A stretch of DNA of 10,462 bases from Deltaproteobacteria bacterium (GTDB lineage: Bacteria; Desulfobacterota; DSM-4660; Desulfatiglandales; B25-G16): positions 1 to 10,462 of the forward strand of contig QMLW01000026.1 of assembly GCA_003646935.1 (NCBI GenBank), in the 5' to 3' direction. The notes beneath the pieces were generated by a model. The model was not told the origin of the DNA. It worked only from the letters and a program-made list of their open reading frames with translations, and did no database searches. Below, one piece after another: positions 1-6,185 of this stretch. The position numbers were made by a program, and so were the translations under genes. Numbering within the stretch: position 1 is the first letter of the stretch; the number at the start of each line of letters is the position of its first letter.

Positions 1-448
1 GAAAACATGGTTTCTGATCGACACGAAAGAGGTAGAGGACCCCACAGAGGCATCTGAGCAATACCATCTGCGAACCACGATCGAAGAGCGACACCGTCAA
101 CTGAAGTGCTTCGTCGATCTGACTAAATTTACCCCCCGCGCCTTTTCTATGGTGGTCAACCAGGTCGTTTTTATCATGCTTGCGCTTAATCTTCTCCAGC
201 TCTACCTCCTGCGTCAGGGACGCAAGGAGTTAAACAAAAAGACACTGCCGCATATCCGTCAGCAGCTATTGCCCTCGGATAATCACATCATCGTTTACTT
301 TGAAAACTATTACGGTTTGTTTGCTCCGCTTGAGTTCACCGAAATCATAGCGACGCTTGGTGAGGAGGCACGCAAGAAGGTAGCGGGGAAGTGCCGCCGT
401 CTTCGCCGTGAGCTCAATGGAGTCATGAGGAACCCTCGAGCGCCGTAA
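1..448 (+). mobile_element. Right-hand part of an IS4-family insertion sequence
   Basis: The left edge cuts through an insertion sequence whose transposase reads rightward and ends at 448. Its left end lies outside the window, so the terminal inverted repeats cannot be paired and the right boundary is not located. It should fall somewhere between 449 and the CGGC-gene promoter at about 710. No target-site duplication can be tested. Confidence 0.6.
2..448 (+). CDS. IS4-family transposase, C-terminal fragment (5' end outside window)
   Basis: This open frame enters from the left edge and ends with TAA at 446-448, leaving 148 visible residues. Near its start is the IS4-family signature Y-x2-R-x3-E-x6-K: tyrosine at 62-64, arginine three residues on, then the catalytic glutamate of the DDE triad in TIEE, and lysine at 104-106. 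In this family that segment forms the last helix of the RNase H-like catalytic core. It is followed by a hydrophobic helical stretch (VVFIMLALNLLQLYLL) and a basic C-terminal tail, as is usual for these transposases. The frame is intact as far as can be seen. Whether the element is complete and active depends on sequence to the left. The family call is firm; the subgroup is not resolved. Confidence 0.85.
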   Translation, partial: KTWFLIDTKEVEDPTEASEQYHLRTTIEERHRQLKCFVDLTKFTPRAFSMVVNQVVFIMLALNLLQLYLLRQGRKELNKKTLPHIRQQLLPSDNHIIVYFENYYGLFAPLEFTEIIATLGEEARKKVAGKCRRLRRELNGVMRNPRAP

Positions 449-709
449 GCCTCTGTTTCTTGCAACCAACACCCGACAATACAACCCCGCGCCAAAGCTG
501 GGCTCAGTCCTCGTCTGCCATCTCCGAGATTCCTGACCCGCTAAAAAGACTCCGTGCGCCTTAAGAGGGCTAATCTCGTTCCATGCTTCCAGCGGGGGGT
601 ATATGCACGCCTCCCCGCATGGCAGGATCGAGCCTTGCAATCCAAACTGGGCCCCCAATGAGCCGTGGCCAGAAATAGTGTCTGAATTGCAAGGGATAAT
701 GCATTAGGC
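449..709. other. Non-coding spacer between the transposase and the CGGC-gene promoter
   Basis: I see no credible gene here. Open frames crossing it on the minus strand have no ribosome binding site and run antisense into neighbouring genes. It should contain the right end of the insertion sequence, which I cannot place. One GC-rich hairpin (592-618) is listed separately. Confidence 0.5.
592..618. repeat. GC-rich inverted repeat (hairpin)
   Basis: GCGGGG at 592-597 is the exact reverse complement of CCCCGC at 613-618. The stem can extend inward to 8 pairs with one G-U, leaving an 11-nt loop. No T-run follows on either strand, so it is not a standard intrinsic terminator. It could be part of the insertion-sequence end or a chance structure. 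Confidence 0.35.
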
Positions 710-738
710 TTGACCGCTATCCCGCTGTGCTTTATAAC
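710..738 (+). promoter_or_regulatory. Sigma-70-type promoter of the CGGC-domain gene
   Basis: The -35 box TTGACC (710-715) and -10 box TATAAC (733-738) are separated by exactly 17 bp. Each differs from consensus at one base. Transcription would start near 745, giving a leader of about 66 nt before the ATG at 811. The 13 bases around the -35, GGCTTGACCGCTA, recur at the aminotransferase promoter. Confidence 0.7.
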
Positions 739-810
739 GCCTATAGCAAACCTTATGACCCGGTTACCATGCCGTGAGGAACAACCAATGGAGAGCTGAA
801 AGGAGTTGAA

Positions 811-1257
811 ATGGATGCAAAGACGAAGATCGGAATAATTATCTGCGATCGCTACCGCCGCTGTGCTGGCGGGAAATGCCTCAGAGCGATGAGAAACAGA
901 GAAGGGGCGTTCAGCATATACACGGATACCGACGTTGAGTTGGTTGGTTATACAACGTGCGATGGGTGTCCCGGCGGCAACGTAGAATATGCGGGCGAGG
1001 AGATGGTGAAAAACGGTGCAGAGGTAATTCATTTGGCCACCGGCCTGGTGGTTGGCTATCCACCCTGTCCCTATATCGATACATTCAAGGCCTTTCTTGA
1101 GAAACGCTACGGGGTCAAGGTCGTTGTAGGAACGCACCCCATACCCACGAAGTATCTCGATATGCACATGCATCTCGGGACATGGGATGACCCTGCGTGG
1201 AAGCCCTTTGTGGACCCGACTATGAGCGATGAAGCCACCCGTGCACGCTACGATTAA
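811..1257 (+). CDS. CGGC-domain protein, putative metal-binding, 148 aa
   Basis: This small cytosolic protein matches the CGGC-domain family (Pfam PF08821), whose conserved cysteines and histidines suggest metal binding; its biochemical role is unknown. Visible landmarks are C12, C18 and C23 at the N-terminus, C50-D-G-C53-PGG in the centre (the position of the family's CGGC signature, here CDGC), the segment IHLATG at 73-78, PPCPY with C86, and a GTHP motif near residues 108-111. There is no signal peptide or membrane segment. The length fits a stand-alone single-domain member. The ATG at 811 is well supported by AGGAG at 801-805, 5 nt upstream, and by a promoter at 710-738. The gene appears monocistronic and converges on the acyl-CoA synthetase gene across only 31 bp. 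The variant core (CDGC) and a glycine at residue 78, where I recall a cysteine in relatives, are mild departures from the family pattern. Confidence 0.8.
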   Translation: MDAKTKIGIIICDRYRRCAGGKCLRAMRNREGAFSIYTDTDVELVGYTTCDGCPGGNVEYAGEEMVKNGAEVIHLATGLVVGYPPCPYIDTFKAFLEKRYGVKVVVGTHPIPTKYLDMHMHLGTWDDPAWKPFVDPTMSDEATRARYD

Positions 1258-1288
1258 AAATAACCACTAAAGCCTCATTGAAAGACTC

Positions 1289-2713
1289 CTAGTTCCGTGG
1301 TGTAAGGTTTCTAAATCTCAAGGCCATGCCGAGTGCCCGTATCGAGGTTTCCGGGTCGGGGAATACCGGGAAACCCAACTCCTCCATTCGCTGTCTCAGT
1401 TCATCGACGTAAGCCATATTTGGACCATAGAGCCAGGTCACCATGGGCTTTTGGTACGTGTCTTTTATCTGTTTATACACCGTTTCATAGAGCTCAACTA
1501 ATCTTCCAATATGATCGACCCAGAGGATATTGAACAGGCAATCCACATGTTCGTCTGCCATGACCGCGTTGAAGATCTCAGGGTAACGGGAGGGAAAATC
1601 CTTTATGGCAGCAGCCGGCGGACCTATATCCACGGGAATCTCCCCCAGGTTTGGAAAAATATCGTTAAGAAACTCCCTTGTTCTTGGGCTGAGCGTGCTG
1701 AGGGCCAGTCCATAGTTCGCGCCCTCGTCGATTGAAAGCACCCCTACCCCACCGGTAATAGTGATGATGGCCATCCGGTTGCCCTGCGGCAAGGGCTGAT
1801 AGGCAAACACCTTGGGTATCTCGAAGAGATCATTGAACCTCTCAAGCCTCAGAGCACCTGCCTGAGCACACACTGCCTCAAAGATACGATCATCCATGGC
1901 AAGGGAGCCGGTATGGGAGGCTGATGCGCGAGCACCCTCCTGGCTTTTCCCCGATTTCAAGAGCAAAACGGGCTTCTTCCGCGTAACCCTGCTGGCCACT
2001 TCCAGGAATCTTCTCCCCTGAGCGATGCTCTCCAGGTACATGCTGATGACGCTGGTCGCAGGGTCCTCCTCCAGGTATTCCAGAAGATCACATTCATCCA
2101 CATCACATTTATTCCCGAAATCGCAGATCTTACTCACCCCGAACCGAAGATCATGGTAGGGAAACGCCTGAGGATTGGTCATACCGGTCTGGGCACAAAT
2201 AGCTACCGATCCCTTCCTGAGCTTATAATACCCGGCATCATAGGGACACATGTTCAATCCATTGGTGGTATTTACGATCCCGGCGGTATTCGGACCGATG
2301 ATCCGCATGCCGCTACGGTGGGCAATATCCACGATCTCGCGTTGAAGCAGGACTCCCCTTTGATCTCTCTCCGCGAAGCCATCCGCCACCACGATAACCG
2401 CCTTTACGTCCTTTTCCGCGCATTCACGCAGTACCTGGGGTACATGCTGCGCGTTTATCATAAGTATCGCCAAGTCAATCCCGCCCTGTATGTCGCTCAC
2501 CGTGGGGTAGACCCTCAGGCCGTGCACCTCTTTATGGGTTGGATGAATGGGGTAGATCTTTCCTTTATAGCCGGCATTAAACAAGGATGTAATCACCACT
2601 GATCCCCCAAACCAGCCCTCCCGAAAGGTGCCAATAACGGCGATGCTTTGAGCGTCGAAAAAACCACGTAGATTATCCCGGAAATGAGATGGTAGAGCAC
2701 GATGCGCTGTCAT
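1289..2713 (-). CDS. Acyl-CoA synthetase (ADP-forming) alpha subunit, CoA-binding and ligase domains, 474 aa
   Basis: Enzymes of this family convert acyl-CoA + ADP + Pi to acid + CoA + ATP, conserving energy in fermentation. An N-terminal Rossmann CoA-binding domain (about residues 16-150) shows IAVIG at 25-29, GYKGKIYPIHP at 48-58 and GPNTAG at 140-145. Two succinyl-CoA-synthetase-like ligase domains follow. The first carries SHTGSLA, with H267 as the expected phospho-histidine; the second begins near residue 313 with ITITGGVGV at 317-325. There is no ATP-grasp (beta) domain, and none is encoded nearby, although many bacterial members are alpha-beta fusions of about 700 aa. It therefore resembles the separate alpha subunits known from archaea. 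I chose the ATG at 2713: GGAG (2721-2724) lies 7 nt upstream, and a promoter at 2811-2839 excludes the longer 516-aa reading. It is divergent from the aminotransferase gene. Substrate is unknown; a catalytically inactive CoA-binding regulator is less likely because the histidine is present. Confidence 0.85.
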   Translation of the reverse strand: MTAHRALPSHFRDNLRGFFDAQSIAVIGTFREGWFGGSVVITSLFNAGYKGKIYPIHPTHKEVHGLRVYPTVSDIQGGIDLAILMINAQHVPQVLRECAEKDVKAVIVVADGFAERDQRGVLLQREIVDIAHRSGMRIIGPNTAGIVNTTNGLNMCPYDAGYYKLRKGSVAICAQTGMTNPQAFPYHDLRFGVSKICDFGNKCDVDECDLLEYLEEDPATSVISMYLESIAQGRRFLEVASRVTRKKPVLLLKSGKSQEGARASASHTGSLAMDDRIFEAVCAQAGALRLERFNDLFEIPKVFAYQPLPQGNRMAIITITGGVGVLSIDEGANYGLALSTLSPRTREFLNDIFPNLGEIPVDIGPPAAAIKDFPSRYPEIFNAVMADEHVDCLFNILWVDHIGRLVELYETVYKQIKDTYQKPMVTWLYGPNMAYVDELRQRMEELGFPVFPDPETSIRALGMALRFRNLTPRN

Positions 2714-2720
2714 ATGATAT

Positions 2721-2724
2721 CTCC
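2721..2724 (-). promoter_or_regulatory. Ribosome binding site fixing the acyl-CoA synthetase start
   Basis: Read on the minus strand this is GGAG, 7 nt before the ATG at 2713. The upstream in-frame alternative at 2839 has no comparable site and lies inside the promoter. Confidence 0.65.
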
Positions 2725-2810
2725 ATTCGCTTGAGCCCTCAGGGCCGAGGAATATGAAAGCTCTACAGGGAGCGGCCGCAATACCTATCCCGAACGAGCA
2801 CGCCTCAAGG

Positions 2811-2839
2811 AGTATAGGCAACAGCCGACAGCGCGTCAA
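2811..2839 (-). promoter_or_regulatory. Sigma-70-type promoter of the acyl-CoA synthetase gene
   Basis: On the minus strand, -35 TTGACG (2839-2834) and -10 TATACT (2816-2811) have a 17-bp spacer. The predicted start is near 2804, with a leader of about 90 nt. GCTTGAC at the -35 and TTGCCTATA leading into the -10 are identical, in the same register, to the divergent aminotransferase promoter. An 11-bp DNA palindrome (GCCCT-C-AGGGC, 2735-2745) lies in the leader. Confidence 0.7.
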
Positions 2840-2945
2840 GCGAGAAAGCCTGAGGGCAGACGTGCTTGAGAGATGCCGATCTGCACCTCAAAGGCTGACT
2901 CATGTGGTATACATGATGTTCTCCTTCTGCTTAAGCCCTTTCGGC

Positions 2946-2974
2946 TTGACCGCTACAGGACGCTTGCCTATAAT
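2946..2974 (+). promoter_or_regulatory. Sigma-70-type promoter of the aminotransferase/omega-amidase operon
   Basis: The -35 TTGACC (2946-2951) and a perfect -10 TATAAT (2969-2974) are separated by 17 bp, making this the strongest promoter match in the window. The start would be near 2981, about 54 nt before the GTG at 3035. A short inverted repeat (AAGCC 2933-2937, GGCTT 2943-2947) overlaps the upstream edge of the -35 and could bind a regulator. Confidence 0.75.
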
Positions 2975-3034
2975 TGCCAGCGTTTTTCACACCATTGCTG
3001 TGGTGTACTATCTAACCATAGGGGGTACAAGGTT

Positions 3035-4219
3035 GTGCAAAGGAATACCGATCAGGCAGATCATGAGGTTGTCATCGAGGCGCTTCGCCCGTTCGGCACC
3101 ACGATATTCACCGAGATAAATGCTATAGCCGCTGCCTTTGACACCATCAATCTATCGCAGGGATTCCCTGATTTCGATGGACCAGAGGAGATTCGGTCCA
3201 AGGCAGCCGAAGCCATCATGCAAGGGCCAAACCAGTATATCTCGTCCATAGGGCTTTCCCCGCTCCGCCACGCCATAGCACGCAAGATGGAGCGATTTTA
3301 TGGGGTTGCGGTGGATGGAGATCATGAGATTACGGTTACCTCCGGTGCAACCGAGGGATTGTGTGCAACGCTTCTGGGTATTCTGGAGCCGGGTGACGAG
3401 GTCATCTTGCTGGAGCCAGCCTACGACACCTATGCACCGATATCCGCCATAGCACGAGCAACCATACGCTATGTACCCTTGCTGCGGCCTGATTTCAGCA
3501 TACCTAAGGAGGAATTGGCCAATGCCTTTGGTCCTGCTACCAGGTGCATTGTCATCAATAATCCCCATAATCCCTGTGGAAAGGTATTCAGCAAGGAGGA
3601 ATTGACCTTTATCGCCTCCTTGTGCAGCCAGCACGATGCCTATGCCGTAGGAGATGAGGTGTACGAGCATCTCGTCTATGACGACAGGGTTCATACCACG
3701 CTTCTGAGCATACCGGAGCTCAGGAACAGGGCATTCGTCATCTCCTCCACGGCCAAGACCTTTTCTATGACGGGCTGGAAGGTGGGCTACGTGATAGCAG
3801 CACCGGAGCTCTCCCGCGCGGTGCGCCTGAGCCACCAGTTCATTACCTTCTGCGGGCAGGCAGCCCTGCAGGAGGCCATGGCCGCTGCCTTGGATTTCCC
3901 TAACGGCTACTACGAGGCATTGCTCAGTGAGTATACCAGGAGACGGGATCTGATCTGCGATGCCTTGGCCGACATCGGATTCCACGTCTATGTGCCTGAG
4001 GGAGCGTACTACGTCTTGGCCGATATCAAACCACTGGGTTTCGATGATGACTTTGCCTTTTGCCGGATGCTCCCTGAAAAGGCCGGCGTGGCGGCTATCC
4101 CCTCATCCTGTTTCTGGAATGAACGCAGGGATGGCCGTGATCTCGTTCGCTTCTGCTTCTGTAAGAAGGATCCAACATTGGAGGAGGGGATTCGACGGCT
4201 CAGGAGGTGGCTGACATGA
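3035..4219 (+). CDS. PLP-dependent class I/II aminotransferase, probably glutamine/methionine/aromatic type, 394 aa
   Basis: This is a fold-type I, PLP-dependent aminotransferase of the kynurenine/methionine aminotransferase-like group (YbdL/MtnE type). It would exchange an amino group between an amino acid and a 2-oxo acid in the cytosol. Visible motifs are INLSQGFPDF at 38-47, the phosphate-loop SGATEG at 103-108, NNPHNPCG at 175-182, GDEVYE at 206-211 with the PLP-contacting D207, SSTAKTFSMTGWKVGY with the Schiff-base lysine K241, and VRFCFCK with the carboxylate-binding arginine R372. Length matches the family. The open frame extends upstream to 2873, but that part contains the promoter and bears no family similarity. 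I take GTG at 3035, preceded by AGGGGG at 3020-3025 with 9 nt spacing; no better in-frame start exists. The stop overlaps the next gene's start as ATGA (4216-4219). Pairing with an omega-amidase points to glutamine as amino donor. Exact substrates are inferred. Confidence 0.9.
   Translation: MQRNTDQADHEVVIEALRPFGTTIFTEINAIAAAFDTINLSQGFPDFDGPEEIRSKAAEAIMQGPNQYISSIGLSPLRHAIARKMERFYGVAVDGDHEITVTSGATEGLCATLLGILEPGDEVILLEPAYDTYAPISAIARATIRYVPLLRPDFSIPKEELANAFGPATRCIVINNPHNPCGKVFSKEELTFIASLCSQHDAYAVGDEVYEHLVYDDRVHTTLLSIPELRNRAFVISSTAKTFSMTGWKVGYVIAAPELSRAVRLSHQFITFCGQAALQEAMAAALDFPNGYYEALLSEYTRRRDLICDALADIGFHVYVPEGAYYVLADIKPLGFDDDFAFCRMLPEKAGVAAIPSSCFWNERRDGRDLVRFCFCKKDPTLEEGIRRLRRWLT
4202..4207 (+). 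promoter_or_regulatory. Ribosome binding site of the omega-amidase gene
   Basis: AGGAGG inside the end of the aminotransferase gene lies 8 nt before the ATG at 4216. It selects this ATG over the GTG at 4207, whose first base is the site's own last base. Confidence 0.8.
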
Positions 4220-4995
4220 AGGTGGCAGCGGCACAGATGGATATAGCCTGGCACGATCGAGATGTAAACCACACCAAGGCGCGCGATCTGGCGGCACGGG
4301 CAAACAAGGAAGGGGCTGATCTTCTGATCCTGCCGGAGATGTTTTCAACCGGTTTTTCCATGGGCACGTCTTTCACCCCCGAGTCCTTGGATGGGCCAAC
4401 CCCTACCCTTTTGCGCACCCTGGCGAGCGAGCATGATATGGCTGTGATCGGGGGATTTGTTTTGTCGCATGAAAACAGGGGTCCCGTGAATGTATCCCTC
4501 GCCGTGGACGGAAATGGTGCTGATCTGGCCCTATACGCGAAAATCCACCTGATAGGCCTGTTGGGTGAAGACGAGGCCCACGTGCCAGGGAATGTGCCCG
4601 TTGCCTTCGAGCTTGGTGGCTTCGGGGCGGCTTGTTTCGTGTGCTATGACCTGCGCTTTCCCGAGCTCTTCCGTGCGGTAGCGGACGACTGTGCGCTGAT
4701 AATCGTGATCGCCTCATGGCCGTGTGCACGCCAGGGCCACTGGGATATACTGCTCAGGGCACGAGCGATTGAGAACCAGTGTTTCGTGGTAGGGGTAAAC
4801 CGGGTTGGCGAAGGCGGAGGGCAGGAATTTGCGGGCGGATCAGCGGTCATAGATCCTCTTGGTACGGTTGTGGCCCACGGGGGTGAGGGAGAGACACTGC
4901 TCCTCGCGGATATCGATCTGGCACAGGCAGCAGAGGTCCGATCTCGTTTGCCATTCCTCAAGGACCGTGTGGTCCATCCATTTGAAAAAATCTGA
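4216..4995 (+). CDS. Carbon-nitrogen hydrolase (nitrilase superfamily), probable omega-amidase, 259 aa
   Basis: This cytosolic nitrilase-superfamily amidase has all three catalytic residues: E41 in LPEMFSTGF, K109 in LYAKIHL and C143 in VCYDLRFPE. These contexts, the length of about 260 aa and the ending HPFEKI fit the YafV/Nit2/MtnU-type omega-amidases. Those enzymes hydrolyse 2-oxoglutaramate (the open form of transaminated glutamine) or 2-oxosuccinamate to 2-oxoglutarate or oxaloacetate plus ammonia. The start is the ATG at 4216, with AGGAGG 8 nt upstream. Its ATGA overlap with the aminotransferase stop implies translational coupling and a two-gene operon. Neighbouring a glutamine-type transaminase is the best clue to function, because removal of 2-oxoglutaramate pulls transamination forward. 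It could instead be a different amidase of the same superfamily, but the context makes omega-amidase most likely. No terminator is evident in the 58 bp before the convergent gene. Confidence 0.85.
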   Translation: MKVAAAQMDIAWHDRDVNHTKARDLAARANKEGADLLILPEMFSTGFSMGTSFTPESLDGPTPTLLRTLASEHDMAVIGGFVLSHENRGPVNVSLAVDGNGADLALYAKIHLIGLLGEDEAHVPGNVPVAFELGGFGAACFVCYDLRFPELFRAVADDCALIIVIASWPCARQGHWDILLRARAIENQCFVVGVNRVGEGGGQEFAGGSAVIDPLGTVVAHGGEGETLLLADIDLAQAAEVRSRLPFLKDRVVHPFEKI

Positions 4996-5053
4996 AAATC
5001 CCCGGGCAAATCCCAAATCCGGCCGGTAACGCGTCCATCCAGTGTGACCTCCC

Positions 5054-5851
5054 TCATGTGGAGGAAACCATATCGGCGAGCTTATCCCTGCTGATCCTCA
5101 GATAGTCCCTATCCCTTGAGAAGATCTCCAGGGTTATGGTCTCGTCGTAGCCGACTGCCTTGAGCGCCTTGATGATTTTCGGGAAATCAATGGTCCCTGC
5201 GCCTATGGGCAGATGATTATCCTCTTTTCCGAGGTTATCGTTGGCGTGGACGTGGTAGATCCGATCGGCAAACCTCTCGATAAAGGCAAGGGCCCTGCCC
5301 TCTGTTTCGTCCCCTATATGCGCATGCCCGGTATCGAGGGTCATCCTGATGCCTGGAAACCGTTTAAATACCTCGTCGAAGTCCTCCGGGTTAACCAGGG
5401 AGTTAGATTGGGGGAACATATTCTCCAGGCAAAGGGTAAGCCCGACCTGATCCGCCTTATCCACAATGGTCTCAAGGCTCCTCAAGGCGTACTGCCGTAC
5501 ATGATCTATCACGAACACGCTGAGCCCCCTGTGAGGGCTGGGATGGAGTACTGCCTTCATGGCCCCCAGCTCTGCTGCAAGCACTAGGGATTCGATAACC
5601 TCGTTCAGGGATGTCTCCCTCAGGCTTTCCGTGAGATCAGCGGTGGACACAAAGGTTGGCAGGTGACAGATGAGCCTCATATTCGAGCGTTCCAGCGCTT
5701 GTAAGAGGTCATCCTTTACCTCTCGGATTACCCGGTAGTGGGCCTGAGGTGCATCCATGGTGAGCTCGAGGTAATCAAACCCGAGCTTCAAGATCGCCTC
5801 GAGTTCATCGAGGATCGGTTTTACGGGAAAATTCATGGCACCGTAGAGCAT
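5054..5851 (-). CDS. Sugar phosphate isomerase/epimerase-family TIM-barrel protein (AP endonuclease 2 fold), 265 aa
   Basis: The whole protein is a xylose-isomerase-like TIM barrel of the AP endonuclease family 2 group (PF01261). Members isomerise or epimerise sugars, inositols or hydroxy-oxo acids, or act as endonuclease IV, using a divalent-metal site. Candidate ligands sit at the expected barrel-strand ends: H63 (ICHLP), H103 (VLHPSPH), E143 (CLENMFP), D173 and H176 (LDTGHAH), H200 and H202 (YHVHANDN) and E242 (TLEIF). GAGTIDFPKI at 217-226 is typical of the isomerase/epimerase branch. There is no signal peptide. The ATG at 5851 is preceded by a perfect AGGAGG 7 nt upstream; an in-frame TTG at 5869 lies upstream of that site and is rejected. 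The gene is monocistronic with its own promoter (5893-5921) and converges on the aminotransferase operon. The reaction cannot be told from sequence, and no neighbouring sugar pathway helps. Confidence 0.85.
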   Translation of the reverse strand: MLYGAMNFPVKPILDELEAILKLGFDYLELTMDAPQAHYRVIREVKDDLLQALERSNMRLICHLPTFVSTADLTESLRETSLNEVIESLVLAAELGAMKAVLHPSPHRGLSVFVIDHVRQYALRSLETIVDKADQVGLTLCLENMFPQSNSLVNPEDFDEVFKRFPGIRMTLDTGHAHIGDETEGRALAFIERFADRIYHVHANDNLGKEDNHLPIGAGTIDFPKIIKALKAVGYDETITLEIFSRDRDYLRISRDKLADMVSST

Positions 5852-5858
5852 TGAATTA

Positions 5859-5864
5859 CCTCCT
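5859..5864 (-). promoter_or_regulatory. Ribosome binding site fixing the isomerase start
   Basis: On the minus strand this is AGGAGG, 7 nt before the ATG at 5851. It shortens the open frame by six codons relative to the TTG at 5869. Confidence 0.8.
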
Positions 5865-5892
5865 TTCAAAGGGGTTCCCGCTGCATAAAACT

Positions 5893-5921
5893 ATTATGTC
5901 GTTTTTTATGTAACTTGCCAA
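5893..5921 (-). promoter_or_regulatory. Sigma-70-type promoter of the isomerase gene
   Basis: On the minus strand, -35 TTGGCA (5921-5916) and -10 CATAAT (5898-5893) have a 17-bp spacer, one mismatch each. The start would be near 5886, with a leader of about 35 nt. A short inverted repeat (TTGCC 5915-5919, GGCAA 5923-5927) covers the -35 box and could be an operator. Confidence 0.6.
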
Positions 5922-6022
5922 CGGCAAAGCACATGAAGTTCGAGCATGAATCCCAAAGGTGAATATGGAGCCTCGTGCTATCGATTGTCAACGATTAAGA
6001 GGCGAAGTAGTGATATGAGCCC

Positions 6023-6064
6023 TTGACAAGTCGCTCTTTTTGATAAAAAGTATCCCCCCATACT
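6023..6064 (+). promoter_or_regulatory. Candidate promoter/operator region of the MFS exporter operon
   Basis: A perfect -35 hexamer TTGACA (6023-6028) is followed by two perfect inverted repeats: CTTTTT-gat-AAAAAG (6036-6050) and AGTAT-cccccc-ATACT (6049-6064). No good -10 stands at 16-18 bp; the nearest is the weak AAGTAT at 6048-6053, 19 bp away. A poor promoter overlaid by palindromes would suit regulated expression of an exporter, but no regulator gene is seen here. Confidence 0.4.
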
Positions 6065-6117
6065 ACGATCAGTCAGTGCGGTGGGCTGAGCTCTCATTGG
6101 GATGAATCGCTCGTCCT

Positions 6118-6144
6118 GGTGAGTTTTTTATTTCTACGCTCACC
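6118..6144. repeat. Inverted repeat in the MFS-gene leader
   Basis: GGTGAG (6118-6123) and CTCACC (6139-6144) are exact reverse complements separated by 15 bp that include a T-run. Centre-to-centre spacing of the arms is 21 bp, two helical turns, so an operator is possible. It lies 41 bp before the MFS start codon. Confidence 0.35.
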
Positions 6145-6185
6145 TGCATCGTTATCACTGAACACGTACAAATGAGAGAGCAACC

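Noticed and set aside
541..1173. 210-aa open frame on the minus strand
   Set aside because: It is antisense to the CGGC-domain gene, has no family features and no ribosome binding site.
2714..2839. N-terminal extension of the acyl-CoA synthetase to a start at 2839 (42 extra residues)
   Set aside because: It contains the gene's own promoter (2811-2839), has no ribosome binding site, and the ATG at 2713 has GGAG at good distance.
2873..3034. N-terminal extension of the aminotransferase to an ATG at 2873
   Set aside because: The extension overlaps a TTGACC-N17-TATAAT promoter and does not resemble aminotransferases; family similarity begins after 3035.
3152..3985. 277-aa open frame on the minus strand
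   Set aside because: It is a shadow of the aminotransferase gene; the sense frame carries all catalytic motifs.
4996..5053. Possible bidirectional terminator between convergent genes (CCGGCCGG at 5019-5026)
   Set aside because: The palindrome is too short to form a loop and no T-run follows on either strand.
5985..6016. TTGTCA (5985-5990) with TGATAT (6011-6016) as a rightward promoter
   Set aside because: The spacer is 20 bp, outside the normal range, and TTGACA at 6023 is a better -35.
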